Positions 18,062-27,106 of a stretch of DNA of 64,000 nucleotides are shown in pieces. The notes beneath the pieces were generated by a model. The model saw nothing but the letters and a program-made list of their open reading frames with translations, was not told the DNA's origin and did no database searches. Location of the stretch: NCBI GenBank assembly GCA_016713115.1, contig JADJPU010000001.1:434001-498000 (forward strand). Direction: 5' to 3'. This DNA comes from Cellvibrionales bacterium (GTDB lineage Bacteria; Pseudomonadota; Gammaproteobacteria; Pseudomonadales; UBA7239). The position numbers and the translations under genes are program-made. How positions within the stretch are numbered: position 1 is the stretch's first letter; the number at the start of each line of letters is the position of its first letter.

Positions 18062-20770
18062 ATGCCACAACCCCCTGAACGGCCAGACCCAGATGCGCTG
18101 CTCGCCCGCGTACAACAGCAGGAAACGGCAGCGGTGCGCGGCAAGCTGAAAATCTACTTCGGCTCTTCAGCGGGCGTTGGCAAAACCTACGCCATGTTGA
18201 GTGCCGCTCATCGCGCCGTGGCAGAAGGGCGCGATGTAGTGGTCGGTTTGGTGGAAACGCACGGCCGCGAAGAAACGGCGGCGCTAACAGACAACCTGGA
18301 ACACCTGCCACTGCGTCAACTGACCTACCGCGAGCGCGTATTTCAGGAGTTTGATATTGACGCCGCATTAGCTCGTTGCCCCAATTTGTTGTTAGTGGAT
18401 GAGCTGGCACATTCCAATATTGAAGGTTCGCGCCACCCCAAACGCTGGCAAGATGTAGAAGAATTGTTGGCAGCGGGCATTGATGTCTGGACCACACTGA
18501 ATGTGCAACATTTGGAAAGCCTCAACGATGTCGTTGGTGGTATTGCCGGCATTCTGGTAAGCGAAACCGTACCCGATCGCGTTTTTGATGCGGCCGATGA
18601 AGTGGTACTGGTGGACCTGCCCGCCGATGAACTGCTGCTGCGTTTAAAAGCGGGGAAAATTTATCTGCCGCAGCAAGCTGAACGCGCTGCCAGCAGTTTT
18701 TTTCGCAAAGGCAATTTAATTGCACTGCGCGAAATTGCTCTGCGGGGCACGGCCGATCGCGTAGAAGGCGATGTGCTGGCCTACCGCATCGAAAAATCCA
18801 TTAACAGCGTTTGGAAAACTGACAACGCCATACTCGCGTGCATTAGTAGCAGTGAGGGTGCAGAGCGCGTAGTGCGCAGTGCCGCGCAATTGGCCAGACA
18901 AATCAATACCAGTTGGCACGCCGTGTATGTGGAAACACCTGCGCGACAACACATCATCGCGCAGCAACGAGAAAGCATGCTCAATGTTTTAAAACTGGCC
19001 GAACAACTGCAAGCGAAAACCGCTGTACTCACCGGAGAAAACATTGCGCAAACTCTGGTGCGCTACGCACGGCTACACAATTTGTCTTGCATTGTTGTCG
19101 GCTGCGACACCAGCTCGCGCCGCTGGCCGTGGCAACAGCGCGTGGGCGACGCTATCGCCGCCATTGCCCCCGATTTAGATGTACTGCGCATTGGCAAAGC
19201 AGAAAAAGACAACGCACAACGCAAAACTCATAGCGCCGTCACTACCAACATCACGCAATCAACAGGTTGGACGCGCTACGTATGGACAACCGGTCTTTGT
19301 TTGCTGGCAACTTTACTAGCAACACCACTGGCAAACATTTTTGATCTTGCCAATATTGTGATGCTTTTTCTGTTAACTGTATTAATGGTGTCAATGCGCT
19401 TCGGTCGAGGACCGTCTGTGTATGCATCCATCCTCAATGTATTTCTATTTGATTTCTTTTTTGTACAACCTAAGCTGAGTTTTTCCGTCAGCGATGTGCA
19501 GTATCTTTTCACCTTTGGCGTGATGTTGGCTGTTGGTTTAATTACGGGGCAGCTCACGGCACGCTTGCGCTTTCAAGCCAGAATTTCCGCGCAACGCGAA
19601 GAACGCGCACACATGCTGTTTGAATTTGCGCGCGATCTTTCTGGCGCTTTGCAAACAGAGCAAATCGTGGATATCGGCGTGAATACGCTGCAGCGCATAT
19701 TTGGTGGCAGCGCCGCACTGCTGCTGCCTAATCTCGATGAACAACTGCAAGTGCCGCAGCCCGCCGGTCACTGCCTTGATGTTGACCGCGCTATCGCACA
19801 ATGTGCTTTTGATAAAAACGAGCAAGCCGGTTTTGCCACAGACACCCTACCCGCCAGTGAATATCGCTACATTCCACTGCGCGCACCGGTGCGCATACGC
19901 GGCATACTCGCCATCAAACCGGAAAACAAACAATGGCTACTGATACCCGAACAACAGCGCCAACTGGAGACACTGGCGAGTTTGATTGCCATTGCACTAG
20001 AGCGCGTGCATTTTGTTGAGATTGCGCAAGACATGCTGGTGCGTATGGAATCTGAACGCCTGCGCAATTCGCTGCTCGCCGCTATTTCACACGACTTGCG
20101 CACGCCGCTGACCGCTGTGGTTGGTTTCGCCGACGCGCTAACACTCAAAGGGCTGCCGGAAAAACAACAACAAGACATGATTCAAGCGATTCATGAATCC
20201 GCCACGCGCATGCACACGCTGGTCAATAATTTGCTCGACATGGCGCGCATCGAAAGTGGCGAAATTCGCCTGAACAAAGATTGGTATTCACTGGAGGAAA
20301 TCGTGGGCAGCGCTATTCGCTCACTGCAACCGATACTGAATCCATATCAAGTGCGCACGGACATTCCTCTTGATTTACCACTGATAGCCTGCGACGCCGT
20401 TTTAATTGAGCGCGTGTTAGCCAACTTGTTAGAAAATGCGAGCAAATACACGCCGCCGCAATCCACTATCGAGATCAGCGCACAAACTGCGCCCAATAAC
20501 AGCTTGATGGTTACTGTTTCGGATAACGGCTCCGGCCTCCCTGCAGGGCAAGAACAATACCTGTTTGAAAAATTTACGCGCGGGAAAATAGAGTCCACTA
20601 TCAATGGTGTCGGGCTGGGCTTGGCCATCTGCAAAGCCATTGTGGAAGCACACGGCGGCGACATCACGGCGCGCAATCGCGAAAACGGCAGCGGTGCTGT
20701 CTTTGAATTTACACTGCCACTATCAAACCAACCTTCTTTCGACTCAGAACCAGACGGCAAGGCGAGCTGA
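18062..20770 (+). CDS. kdpD: Osmosensitive K+ channel sensor histidine kinase KdpD
   Basis: This 902-residue kinase has the full KdpD plan. An N-terminal KdpD domain (about 25-235) carries the Walker A-like GSSAGVGKTYAM and VDELAHSN. A universal-stress-like domain spans about 250-385. Four transmembrane helices (DUF4118, about 400-505) include FGRGPSVYASILNVFLFDFF. A GAF-like region spans about 520-650. HisKA has SHDLRTPLTAVVGF with His677, and the HATPase domain has LLENASKYTP, DNGSGLP and GVGLGLAI. It phosphorylates KdpE under K+ limitation or osmotic stress. kdpE starts one base after its stop. The 95-base gap upstream contains a 12-base palindrome (17971-17982). Confidence 0.97.
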   Translation: MPQPPERPDPDALLARVQQQETAAVRGKLKIYFGSSAGVGKTYAMLSAAHRAVAEGRDVVVGLVETHGREETAALTDNLEHLPLRQLTYRERVFQEFDIDAALARCPNLLLVDELAHSNIEGSRHPKRWQDVEELLAAGIDVWTTLNVQHLESLNDVVGGIAGILVSETVPDRVFDAADEVVLVDLPADELLLRLKAGKIYLPQQAERAASSFFRKGNLIALREIALRGTADRVEGDVLAYRIEKSINSVWKTDNAILACISSSEGAERVVRSAAQLARQINTSWHAVYVETPARQHIIAQQRESMLNVLKLAEQLQAKTAVLTGENIAQTLVRYARLHNLSCIVVGCDTSSRRWPWQQRVGDAIAAIAPDLDVLRIGKAEKDNAQRKTHSAVTTNITQSTGWTRYVWTTGLCLLATLLATPLANIFDLANIVMLFLLTVLMVSMRFGRGPSVYASILNVFLFDFFFVQPKLSFSVSDVQYLFTFGVMLAVGLITGQLTARLRFQARISAQREERAHMLFEFARDLSGALQTEQIVDIGVNTLQRIFGGSAALLLPNLDEQLQVPQPAGHCLDVDRAIAQCAFDKNEQAGFATDTLPASEYRYIPLRAPVRIRGILAIKPENKQWLLIPEQQRQLETLASLIAIALERVHFVEIAQDMLVRMESERLRNSLLAAISHDLRTPLTAVVGFADALTLKGLPEKQQQDMIQAIHESATRMHTLVNNLLDMARIESGEIRLNKDWYSLEEIVGSAIRSLQPILNPYQVRTDIPLDLPLIACDAVLIERVLANLLENASKYTPPQSTIEISAQTAPNNSLMVTVSDNGSGLPAGQEQYLFEKFTRGKIESTINGVGLGLAICKAIVEAHGGDITARNRENGSGAVFEFTLPLSNQPSFDSEPDGKAS

Positions 20771-20771
20771 A

Positions 20772-21479
20772 ATGTCTGCAACACTGTCTAATGCTTCAGC
20801 GCCGAATATTGTAGTTATCGAAGACGATGCACAAATTCGGCATTTTATTCACACTGCGCTCAGCACAGAGGGCTGGCAAATTTTCGCCGCAGGCACATTA
20901 AAACAGGGCTTGATTGAAGCTGGTACACGCCGCCCAGACTTGGTGATCTTGGATCTTGGTCTACCCGATGGCAACGGCATCGATTTTCTGCGCGAGTTTC
21001 GCGGCTGGTCTAGTACACCGGTAATCGTACTCTCCGCGCGCACCGACGAGGCAGAAAAAGTAAAAGCGTTGGATGCTGGCGCTGACGACTATCTCACCAA
21101 ACCTTTTGGCGTAGCGGAATTATTGGCGCGCATCCGCGCAAACTTGCGGCGCAATTTGCACAAACAGGACGCAGAATCAGCCTTTTTTTCTTTTGGTGGA
21201 AATACGCTAGATTTTTCACGCCGCGTGGTCACACGCAACAAGGCAGAGGTTCACCTCACTCCCATTGAATACCGCCTGCTGGCAATACTCGCCACGCATC
21301 CGGGTCGCGTCATCACGCAACGGCAACTACTGCAAGAAGTGTGGGGACCGGCGCACAGCGAACGCACGCATTATTTGCGCATCCACATGGGGCATTTGCG
21401 CCAAAAACTGGAGGATGATCCCGCACAACCGAAACACATTCTCACCGAAACCGCCGTGGGTTATCGCTTACAGCCTTAA
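20772..21479 (+). CDS. kdpE: OmpR/PhoB-family response regulator KdpE
   Basis: The ATG at 20772 gives MSATLSNASAPNIVVIEDDA and a 235-residue protein; the longer open frame extends back into kdpD. The receiver domain has acidic EDD, phospho-acceptor Asp61 in VILDLGLPDG, and Lys in LTKPFG. The C-terminal winged helix has LTPIEYRLLAILATHPGR, RTHYLRIHMGHLRQKLE and TETAVGYRL, which is typical for KdpE. It would activate the kdpF promoter upstream. It ends nine bases from the convergent FAD-dependent gene. Confidence 0.96.
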   Translation: MSATLSNASAPNIVVIEDDAQIRHFIHTALSTEGWQIFAAGTLKQGLIEAGTRRPDLVILDLGLPDGNGIDFLREFRGWSSTPVIVLSARTDEAEKVKALDAGADDYLTKPFGVAELLARIRANLRRNLHKQDAESAFFSFGGNTLDFSRRVVTRNKAEVHLTPIEYRLLAILATHPGRVITQRQLLQEVWGPAHSERTHYLRIHMGHLRQKLEDDPAQPKHILTETAVGYRLQP

Positions 21480-21487
21480 TTTTTTTC

Positions 21488-22969
21488 TTAACGGTTAGCC
21501 ACCGCTTTGCCTGCCATGCGCCCTGAAAAAGTGGCATCACCCACTGACATACCCGAACCGTAACCATCGCCTCGGCGCGGCACGCCGGCGGCAGTTCTAC
21601 CGGCGGCGTACAAGCCTTTAATTACTGAGCCATCTGTGCGCAACACCTCACCGGAAGGCAAGGTGTCCAAACCGCCCAGCGTGAAGCAGGGGAAAATCGC
21701 GCCGCGTTCCGGCGTGGCATCAAGCGCCACCAGTGGCGGCCGCATAGGCTTCAACCACTGCGCGGATTTGTGAAACAGCGGGTCTGCGCTTTTTGCAGCG
21801 TGTTCGTTGTAAAAGTTAATCGTGTGCGCGAGCGAATTGGGCGCAAAACCCAATTCCTGTTCCAACTCTTCTGGCGTTTCTCCGGTGCCGACAATATCGC
21901 CGTTGAAAAACGGTTTTCGATCAACATTGCCGTAATCTTCCACCGACACAATCATGTACAAACGCTCGCCCGGTTGCTGCGCCGCGTAAGTGCCCACGCG
22001 ACCGTGGTAGGCGTCTTCATTGATAAAACGCTGTCCCATCGCATTTACAAAAATGCCGTAAGTCATATTGCCCGGCGGATAAAAAGGAATCGTCATAAAA
22101 CCTTCGTGCATATTGATGGCTGCGCCGCCCACGCTGATGCCCATTTGGATGCCGGTACCGGTGTCGCCCGGGTTGCCGATCGGAATATTGCCGCGCAGTA
22201 ATTTCGGCGCGTATTTCTGCAGCATCTCGCGGTTCATAATGAAACCGCCCGCACACAACACCACGCCCTTGCGCGCTTTTACAAACCGCTCTTGCATATC
22301 AATGCGCACCACCACGCCATGCACACCGCCGTTTTCATCAGCGATCAAACACAGAGTGCGCGTATCGTAATGCACGCAAATATTTTTTTGTTTTTCGACA
22401 TTTTCCGTGAGTATTTTCATCAACAGCGGGCCGCCGTTGTCACCTTCCACTTGCAAGTTGTGGCCACGCGCCACCGGCTTGGCAATATCGCGAAACGGCC
22501 ACGCTTTTTCATTGCCGGTGTAGAGCAGGCCGTCGTCGGTCAGCGCCACGATCGCGCGTTTATCGAGAAAAGAATCTTTAAACGGCACGCCCTGCGCCAC
22601 CAACCAATCGAAATGCTCCACTGCACCTTCGGCATAGGCGCGCACTTTGTTTTCGTCGGCTTGCGGGCCGTGGCAGGCCATCAAAAAATTAAACATATTG
22701 TCGGTGGAATCTTCAAAACCGCTGGCTTTTTGCACGCGCGTGCCACCGTTGCCGCCGAGATACACCTCGCCGGACGACATCGCCGTCGAGCCGCCGCTCG
22801 CACTCGCCAATTCAAAAATCATCACCTGTGCGCCAGCATTTGCCGCTTCCAACGCAGCGCAGGCACCCGCGCCGCCAAAGCCGACGATGGCAACATCGGT
22901 TTCAAAATCCCACTGCGGTACATCTTTCAATAAAACGGGGCGTGCCGGTGTGTAACGCGTTTCGCTCAT
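21488..22969 (-). CDS. FAD-dependent oxidoreductase (ketosteroid dehydrogenase/fumarate reductase superfamily)
   Basis: The ATG at 22969 (MSETRYTPARP) follows AGGA at seven bases; an upstream in-frame start has no support. The 493-residue protein has the FAD dinucleotide fold VAIVGFGGAGACAALEAA, then ELASASGGSTAMSSGEVYLGG. A second FAD region is GVVLCAGGFIMN. It ends LYAAGRTAAGVPRRGDGYGS, followed by MSVGDATFSGRMAGKA, the usual FAD-contacting C-terminus of this superfamily. Flavin-linked desaturation or reduction of a steroid-like or enone substrate is possible but not proven. It is transcribed divergently from a second enzyme of the same superfamily, 126 bases away. Confidence 0.85.
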   Translation of the reverse strand: MSETRYTPARPVLLKDVPQWDFETDVAIVGFGGAGACAALEAANAGAQVMIFELASASGGSTAMSSGEVYLGGNGGTRVQKASGFEDSTDNMFNFLMACHGPQADENKVRAYAEGAVEHFDWLVAQGVPFKDSFLDKRAIVALTDDGLLYTGNEKAWPFRDIAKPVARGHNLQVEGDNGGPLLMKILTENVEKQKNICVHYDTRTLCLIADENGGVHGVVVRIDMQERFVKARKGVVLCAGGFIMNREMLQKYAPKLLRGNIPIGNPGDTGTGIQMGISVGGAAINMHEGFMTIPFYPPGNMTYGIFVNAMGQRFINEDAYHGRVGTYAAQQPGERLYMIVSVEDYGNVDRKPFFNGDIVGTGETPEELEQELGFAPNSLAHTINFYNEHAAKSADPLFHKSAQWLKPMRPPLVALDATPERGAIFPCFTLGGLDTLPSGEVLRTDGSVIKGLYAAGRTAAGVPRRGDGYGSGMSVGDATFSGRMAGKAVANR

Positions 22970-23025
22970 GGTGAAATCCTTACTGTAAAAAAATCGAAGG
23001 CACGCATGATACTGCGCAGCGTGCA

Positions 23026-23054
23026 TTGTGAGGCCAAAAGCGTGGCGGTATAGT
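23026..23054 (+). promoter_or_regulatory. Sigma-70-like promoter for the 23096 dehydrogenase
   Basis: TTGTGA (23026-23031) and TATAGT (23049-23054) are separated by 17 bases and precede the ATG by about 40 bases. The intervening leader ends with GCGGGGA as ribosome-binding site. Confidence 0.55.
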
Positions 23055-23095
23055 TGGCCGTCACACGAAATCCACAACAATGAGCGGGGACTCGC

Positions 23096-24778
23096 ATGCA
23101 AGACAATTATGATGTGATCGTGGTCGGTTCAGGCGCTGGTGCATTTATTTCCGCACTGGCTGCCGCCAAACAGGGCGCTTCGGTGTTGATGCTGGAAAAG
23201 GGCACACAATGGGGCGGCACCAGTTCTAAATCGGGCGGCGGTGTGTGGGTGCCCAACAACCGCAACATCGCACAAGCCGGTGTGAGCGATTCGCCAGAAG
23301 ATGCCTTCACTTATATGCGCGCCGTGATTCCCGCCAGCGAAGTGCCGGATGCCACCATCAAAAATTACATCGCCTACGCGCCAAAAATGATGGACTTTTT
23401 GGAAGCCAATACCTGCCTGAGCTTCACGCCGGTGCCAGGCTACGCCGATTACTACCCCGACATCGCCGGCTGGAAAGCGGGCGGCCGCACCATGGATCCA
23501 TCGCCGGTCGATGGCCGCAGCATGGACTACAGCATGCTGTCCAACTTAGTGGAATCGCCGCGCGCCTCGAAAGCCTTTGGTCGCTTCTCCATGAGCATTC
23601 TGGAAGGCGTACAAATTCTGGCGAAAACGCCAGGCTGGCAAAAAATCTTCATGGGTATTATCTGGAGTTACATCAAAGATATTCCCGGCCGCTTCAAAGG
23701 CGCGCGCGATCGCCGCTTAACGCAGGGCAACGCCATCATCGGCGGCTTGTACTACGCCTGCCAACAACAGGGCGTGAAATTATTACTGGATTCTGCGGTG
23801 GCGGAGCTGCAACAAGACGGTGATCGCGTCAGCGGTGTGGTGTTAAAAAATGGCAAAACATTTAGCGCAAAACAAGCGGTCATCCTCGCGGCAGGCGGTT
23901 TTGATCACAACCAACAACTGCGCGAAAAATATTTACCCAACCCCACCAATGCCGACAACTCCTCTGGCGTAAAAACCAACACCGGCGATTTGCTGTTGGC
24001 CGCACAAAAACTCGGCGCAGCTACCGCTCTGATGGGCGAAGCGTGGTGGGCGCCCACGGTGATGACACCTTGGGGACCGACGGTATTGTTCTCAGAAAAA
24101 TCCAAACCTGGCTTGATTATCGTGGATAAAAAAGGTCAGCGTTTTATGAATGAATCCATCACCTATAACTCTTACGGCGATTGTTTTTATCAAGCTGTGC
24201 AAAAAGGTCACGACATCTTCCCCGCCTACTGCATTCTGGATTCGCACTACCGCACCAAATACATGTTCGGCGGCGTGGTGCAGGGCGAAGCCATGCCCGA
24301 CGCCTTCTGCAAAGCCATGATCGGCGACGACAAAATGTTGGTGAAAGCTGACACCCTGCAAGCACTGGCACAAAAAATCGGCGTGGATTACACCGGCCTG
24401 CAAGACACCATGGCAAAAGTGAAGCAGTACGCCACCTCCGGCGTGGATGCGGATTTTGGCCGCGGCAGCGATTCACACGACACCCTGTACGGCGACCCAG
24501 AAGTGAAACCCAACCCCTGCTGGGGCGCGATGACGCAAGGCCCCTACTACGCAGCCAAATTGCTGTTGGGTGATTTAGGCACCAAGGGCGGCTTGGTCAT
24601 CAACGAGCACGGCCAAGTGCTGCACGAAAGCGGTCAGCCGATTGCGGGGCTGTACGCCACCGGCAATATCACCGCCTCCATCATGGGCAGCAAATACCCA
24701 GGCGCAGGCTGCACACTGGGGCCATCCATGACCATCGGTTACAAAGCCGGTCATCACGCCACGGGAAAAGCACTGTAA
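23096..24778 (+). CDS. FAD-dependent 3-ketosteroid delta-1-dehydrogenase-like enzyme
   Basis: This 560-residue flavoprotein begins DVIVVGSGAGAFISALAAAK, with EKGTQWGGTSSKSGGGVWVP as the following FAD/substrate block. It ends GLYATGNITASIMGSKYPGA followed by GCTLGPSMTIGYKAG. The KYPGAG...GP segment matches the KstD C-terminal motif in which Tyr and Gly help 3-keto enolisation. KstD enzymes introduce a 1,2 double bond in 3-ketosteroids. No other steroid-degradation gene lies nearby, so substrate assignment stays tentative; related enzymes act on other enone substrates. No signal peptide is seen. It is divergent from the 21488-22969 paralogue. Confidence 0.82.
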   Translation: MQDNYDVIVVGSGAGAFISALAAAKQGASVLMLEKGTQWGGTSSKSGGGVWVPNNRNIAQAGVSDSPEDAFTYMRAVIPASEVPDATIKNYIAYAPKMMDFLEANTCLSFTPVPGYADYYPDIAGWKAGGRTMDPSPVDGRSMDYSMLSNLVESPRASKAFGRFSMSILEGVQILAKTPGWQKIFMGIIWSYIKDIPGRFKGARDRRLTQGNAIIGGLYYACQQQGVKLLLDSAVAELQQDGDRVSGVVLKNGKTFSAKQAVILAAGGFDHNQQLREKYLPNPTNADNSSGVKTNTGDLLLAAQKLGAATALMGEAWWAPTVMTPWGPTVLFSEKSKPGLIIVDKKGQRFMNESITYNSYGDCFYQAVQKGHDIFPAYCILDSHYRTKYMFGGVVQGEAMPDAFCKAMIGDDKMLVKADTLQALAQKIGVDYTGLQDTMAKVKQYATSGVDADFGRGSDSHDTLYGDPEVKPNPCWGAMTQGPYYAAKLLLGDLGTKGGLVINEHGQVLHESGQPIAGLYATGNITASIMGSKYPGAGCTLGPSMTIGYKAGHHATGKAL

Positions 24779-24840
24779 AAACCAGCGTCCATATTGTTTA
24801 ATGCGCACCCTTCTTTTTTCTCCTGCGCATTGGATTCGAC

Positions 24841-26064
24841 ATGAGTCTGCTGGTTCAAAAATTTGGCGGCACCTCGGTGGGCTCGGTAGAGCGCATCGAA
24901 GCCGTCGCCGACAAACTGGTGAAGTTTCATCAGCAAGGTCATCAACTGGTGGTGGTGGTTTCCGCCATGAGTGGCGAAACCAACCGCCTGATCGCGCTGG
25001 CTAAAGCCATTACCGATCACCCCGATCAGCGCGAATTAGATGTGCTGGTATCCACCGGTGAGCAAGTCACCATCGGCCTGTTGGCGATGGCGCTGAAAAA
25101 ACGCGGTGTGGATGCGCGTTCTTACACCGGCAGCCAAGTGCGCATCCTCACCGATAGCTCCTTTAACAAAGCGCGTATCGAACACATCGACGATCAAAAC
25201 ATTCGTGCGGATCTAGCCGCCGGTCGCATCGTAGTGGTAGCGGGTTTCCAAGGCGTCGACGAGAACGGCAACATCACCACCCTCGGTCGCGGCGGTTCCG
25301 ACACCACCGGCGTTGCCCTCGCCGCTGCACTGAAAGCCGACGAATGCCAGATCTATACCGATGTCGATGGCGTTTACACCACCGACCCGCGCGTGGTACC
25401 GGAAGCGCGTCGCCTGAGCCGCATCACCTTTGAAGAAATGCTGGAAATGGCCAGCCTCGGCTCCAAGGTGTTGCAAATTCGTTCGGTGGAATTTGCCGGC
25501 AAATACAATGTCCCCCTGCGCGTGCTGCACAGCTTCCAAGAAGGCCCCGGCACGCTGATTACCCTTGAGGATGAGTCCACTATGGAACAACCCATCATTT
25601 CCGGTATCGCTTTCACTCGCGACGAAGCCAAGCTCACCGTGCGCGGTGTACCCGACAAACCGGGCATCGCCTCACGCATCCTCGGTCCCGTCAGCGCCGC
25701 CAATATCGAAGTGGATGTGATCGTGCAGAATGTGGCCGCCGACAACACCACCGACTTCACCTTCACCGTCGCCAAGGGTGAAATGGCGAAAACCGCCGCT
25801 ATCCTCGACACCGTGGCGAAGGAACTCGGCGCGCGTGAAGTCGTCCAAGACGACAAGGTAGCCAAAGTGTCTATCGTCGGCGTGGGCATGCGCTCACACG
25901 CAGGTGTAGCCGCCAAGATGTTCCAAGCACTGGCGGCGCACAACATCAACATCCAGATGATCACCACCTCGGAAATCAAAATCTCGGTGGTGATTGAAGA
26001 CAAGTTCATGGAATTGGCGGTGCGCGGTCTGCATGAAGCCTTCGAACTGGATAAAGCGAAGTAA
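24841..26064 (+). CDS. lysC: Aspartate kinase
   Basis: This 407-residue enzyme begins SLLVQKFGGTSVGSVERIEA, with the catalytic lysine in KFGGTSVG. It contains LGRGGSDTTGVALAAAL and IYTDVDGVYTTDPR, followed by two ACT domains (about 265-400) that mediate allosteric control by lysine and/or threonine. It makes aspartyl phosphate for lysine, threonine, methionine and diaminopimelate. An in-frame ATG at 25582 (MEQPIISGIAF), with GAGG upstream, could start a separate regulatory beta subunit, as known for heterotetrameric aspartokinases. csrA follows, as in pseudomonads. Confidence 0.97.
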   Translation: MSLLVQKFGGTSVGSVERIEAVADKLVKFHQQGHQLVVVVSAMSGETNRLIALAKAITDHPDQRELDVLVSTGEQVTIGLLAMALKKRGVDARSYTGSQVRILTDSSFNKARIEHIDDQNIRADLAAGRIVVVAGFQGVDENGNITTLGRGGSDTTGVALAAALKADECQIYTDVDGVYTTDPRVVPEARRLSRITFEEMLEMASLGSKVLQIRSVEFAGKYNVPLRVLHSFQEGPGTLITLEDESTMEQPIISGIAFTRDEAKLTVRGVPDKPGIASRILGPVSAANIEVDVIVQNVAADNTTDFTFTVAKGEMAKTAAILDTVAKELGAREVVQDDKVAKVSIVGVGMRSHAGVAAKMFQALAAHNINIQMITTSEIKISVVIEDKFMELAVRGLHEAFELDKAK

Positions 26065-26219
26065 GCCTTCGGTTATTGCCGCTTATCCAGCAGCATTTTT
26101 TGGCACTACAATGGCTTGTGCTAGTCGTTTTAAGCACGACCTCGGGCTTTGCTCTCCCCGAGCTAAAACGGGCAGGTGGGCGTCTACGGAGTTTTGACAC
26201 CCTGTCTGCTTAAACTTTC

Positions 26220-26253
26220 GACGAGTGATTGGCTCGTCACATGGAAAAAGGAG
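26220..26253 (+). promoter_or_regulatory. csrA leader: hairpin and two GGA motifs at the ribosome-binding site
   Basis: GACGAG/CTCGTC (26220-26238) forms a six-base-pair hairpin just before ATGGA (26241-26245) and AAGGA (26248-26252). Both match the ANGGA core bound by CsrA, and the second is the Shine-Dalgarno sequence itself, eight bases before the ATG at 26262. This is the arrangement expected for autorepression. The 197-base gap after lysC also contains another hairpin, CTCGGG/CCCGAG (26141-26162). Confidence 0.5.
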
Positions 26254-26261
26254 ATAAGGCT

Positions 26262-26507
26262 ATGCTTATTCTTACTCGTCGTATTGGTGAAACCCTGATG
26301 GTTGGTGACGATGTCACCGTCACTGTGCTGGGCGTTAAAGGCAACCAAGTGCGCATCGGCATCAACGCACCGAAAAATGTTTCCGTACACCGCGAAGAAA
26401 TTTATCAGCGCATCCAGCAGGAAAAACAAGGTGGCGGCGCAAGCAGCTACAGCAAGCCTTCCTATGATGATGACGATTACGGCCACGACGATCACGGCAA
26501 CCGTTAA
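26262..26507 (+). CDS. csrA: Carbon storage regulator CsrA/RsmA with an acidic C-terminal extension
   Basis: The ATG at 26262 ([20 protein letters not shown]) has AAGGAG at eight bases. Residues 1-55 are a normal CsrA, with Leu4 and Arg44 ([11 protein letters not shown]) of the RNA-binding surface present. CsrA homodimers bind GGA motifs to control translation and mRNA stability. At 81 residues it is longer than the usual 60-65. The extra part is a Gly/Ser linker followed by an Asp/His/Tyr-rich tail ([15 protein letters not shown]). A comparable acidic tail is seen on Hfq in this window. Position between lysC and tRNA-Ser matches pseudomonads. Confidence 0.96.
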   Translation: MLILTRRIGETLMVGDDVTVTVLGVKGNQVRIGINAPKNVSVHREEIYQRIQQEKQGGGASSYSKPSYDDDDYGHDDHGNR

Positions 26508-26621
26508 TCATTCCACCCAACACTGCGCTGGCTGTTTTGCTGTAAAAAAATAGTCGGCGTTTTGTGTGTGCTGTCGGAGCAGGGACGCTCATTTTCTTCC
26601 AGTAAAACCCCTGCTTTTGCT

Positions 26622-26649
26622 TTGATTGGCATGGACTTGTTGCTATCAT
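26622..26649 (+). promoter_or_regulatory. Promoter of tRNA-Ser
   Basis: TTGATT (26622-26627), a 16-base spacer and TATCAT (26644-26649) precede the tRNA by 11 bases. The following GCCGCCCC is a GC-rich discriminator typical of stringently controlled stable-RNA promoters. Confidence 0.65.
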
Positions 26650-26660
26650 GCCGCCCCTCT

Positions 26661-26753
26661 GGAGAGATGGCCGAGAGGCCGAAGGCGCTCCCCTGCTAAG
26701 GGAGTATCGGGTCAAAAGCCTGATCGAGGGTTCGAATCCCTCTCTCTCCGCCA
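26661..26753 (+). tRNA. tRNA-Ser (anticodon GCT)
   Basis: The 93-base cloverleaf has acceptor arms GGAGAGA/TCTCTCC, discriminator G and an encoded CCA. The anticodon loop reads CTGCTAA (GCT, for AGC/AGU codons). It has a long variable arm as expected for serine tRNAs, and TTCGAATCC in the T loop. It follows csrA, as in other gammaproteobacteria. Confidence 0.98.
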
Positions 26754-26786
26754 TTTATACATCCCACAAAATCTCAAGAAGTCCGC

Positions 26787-26813
26787 AAAGCCCAGTAAAC
26801 GCTGGGCTTTTTT
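26787..26813. terminator. Bidirectional Rho-independent terminator
   Basis: AAAGCCCAG (26787-26795) pairs with CTGGGCTTT (26802-26810) around a six-base loop and is followed by T's; A's flank the other side. It ends tRNA-Ser on the plus strand and parDE on the minus strand. Confidence 0.85.
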
Positions 26814-26818
26814 AATCA

Positions 26819-27106
26819 CTACAGCAACCGCTTCGTTACATCCATGCGCTTGTGCAGAACACGGGCAATTAAAATTCCGTCTCGCATCTGCGTATAAAAA
26901 ATCATATGGCTTTGATGAGAAAACCGCCTGTAGCCTGCACGGATATTTTCAATACTCACGCCCATAGCGGGGTTAGCGGCCAACGCATCCATGCATGCAG
27001 AAATTGATTTGTAGTACGCCTCTGTTTGAGCAAAACCAAACTCAGCCAGTGACCAATCAAAAATGCGTTCTATATCGGTGGCTGCCGCTTCAGACAGCCT
27101 ATACAT
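26819..27106 (-). CDS. parE: ParE-family toxin (RelE/ParE superfamily)
   Basis: This 95-residue protein starts MYRLSEAAATDIERIFDW and shows the ParE fold pattern: an N-terminal beta-strand, an alpha-hairpin containing ACMDALAANPAMG, then IRAGYRRFSHQSHMIFYTQM and a final strand ILIARVLHKRMD. ParE toxins usually poison DNA gyrase. It overlaps the ParD start-side gene by eight bases, giving the usual antitoxin-first order. The two lie between tRNA-Ser and the SDR/tRNA-Arg, so the pair appears inserted in an ancestral tRNA-Ser/tRNA-Arg neighbourhood. Confidence 0.9.
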   Translation of the reverse strand: MYRLSEAAATDIERIFDWSLAEFGFAQTEAYYKSISACMDALAANPAMGVSIENIRAGYRRFSHQSHMIFYTQMRDGILIARVLHKRMDVTKRLL

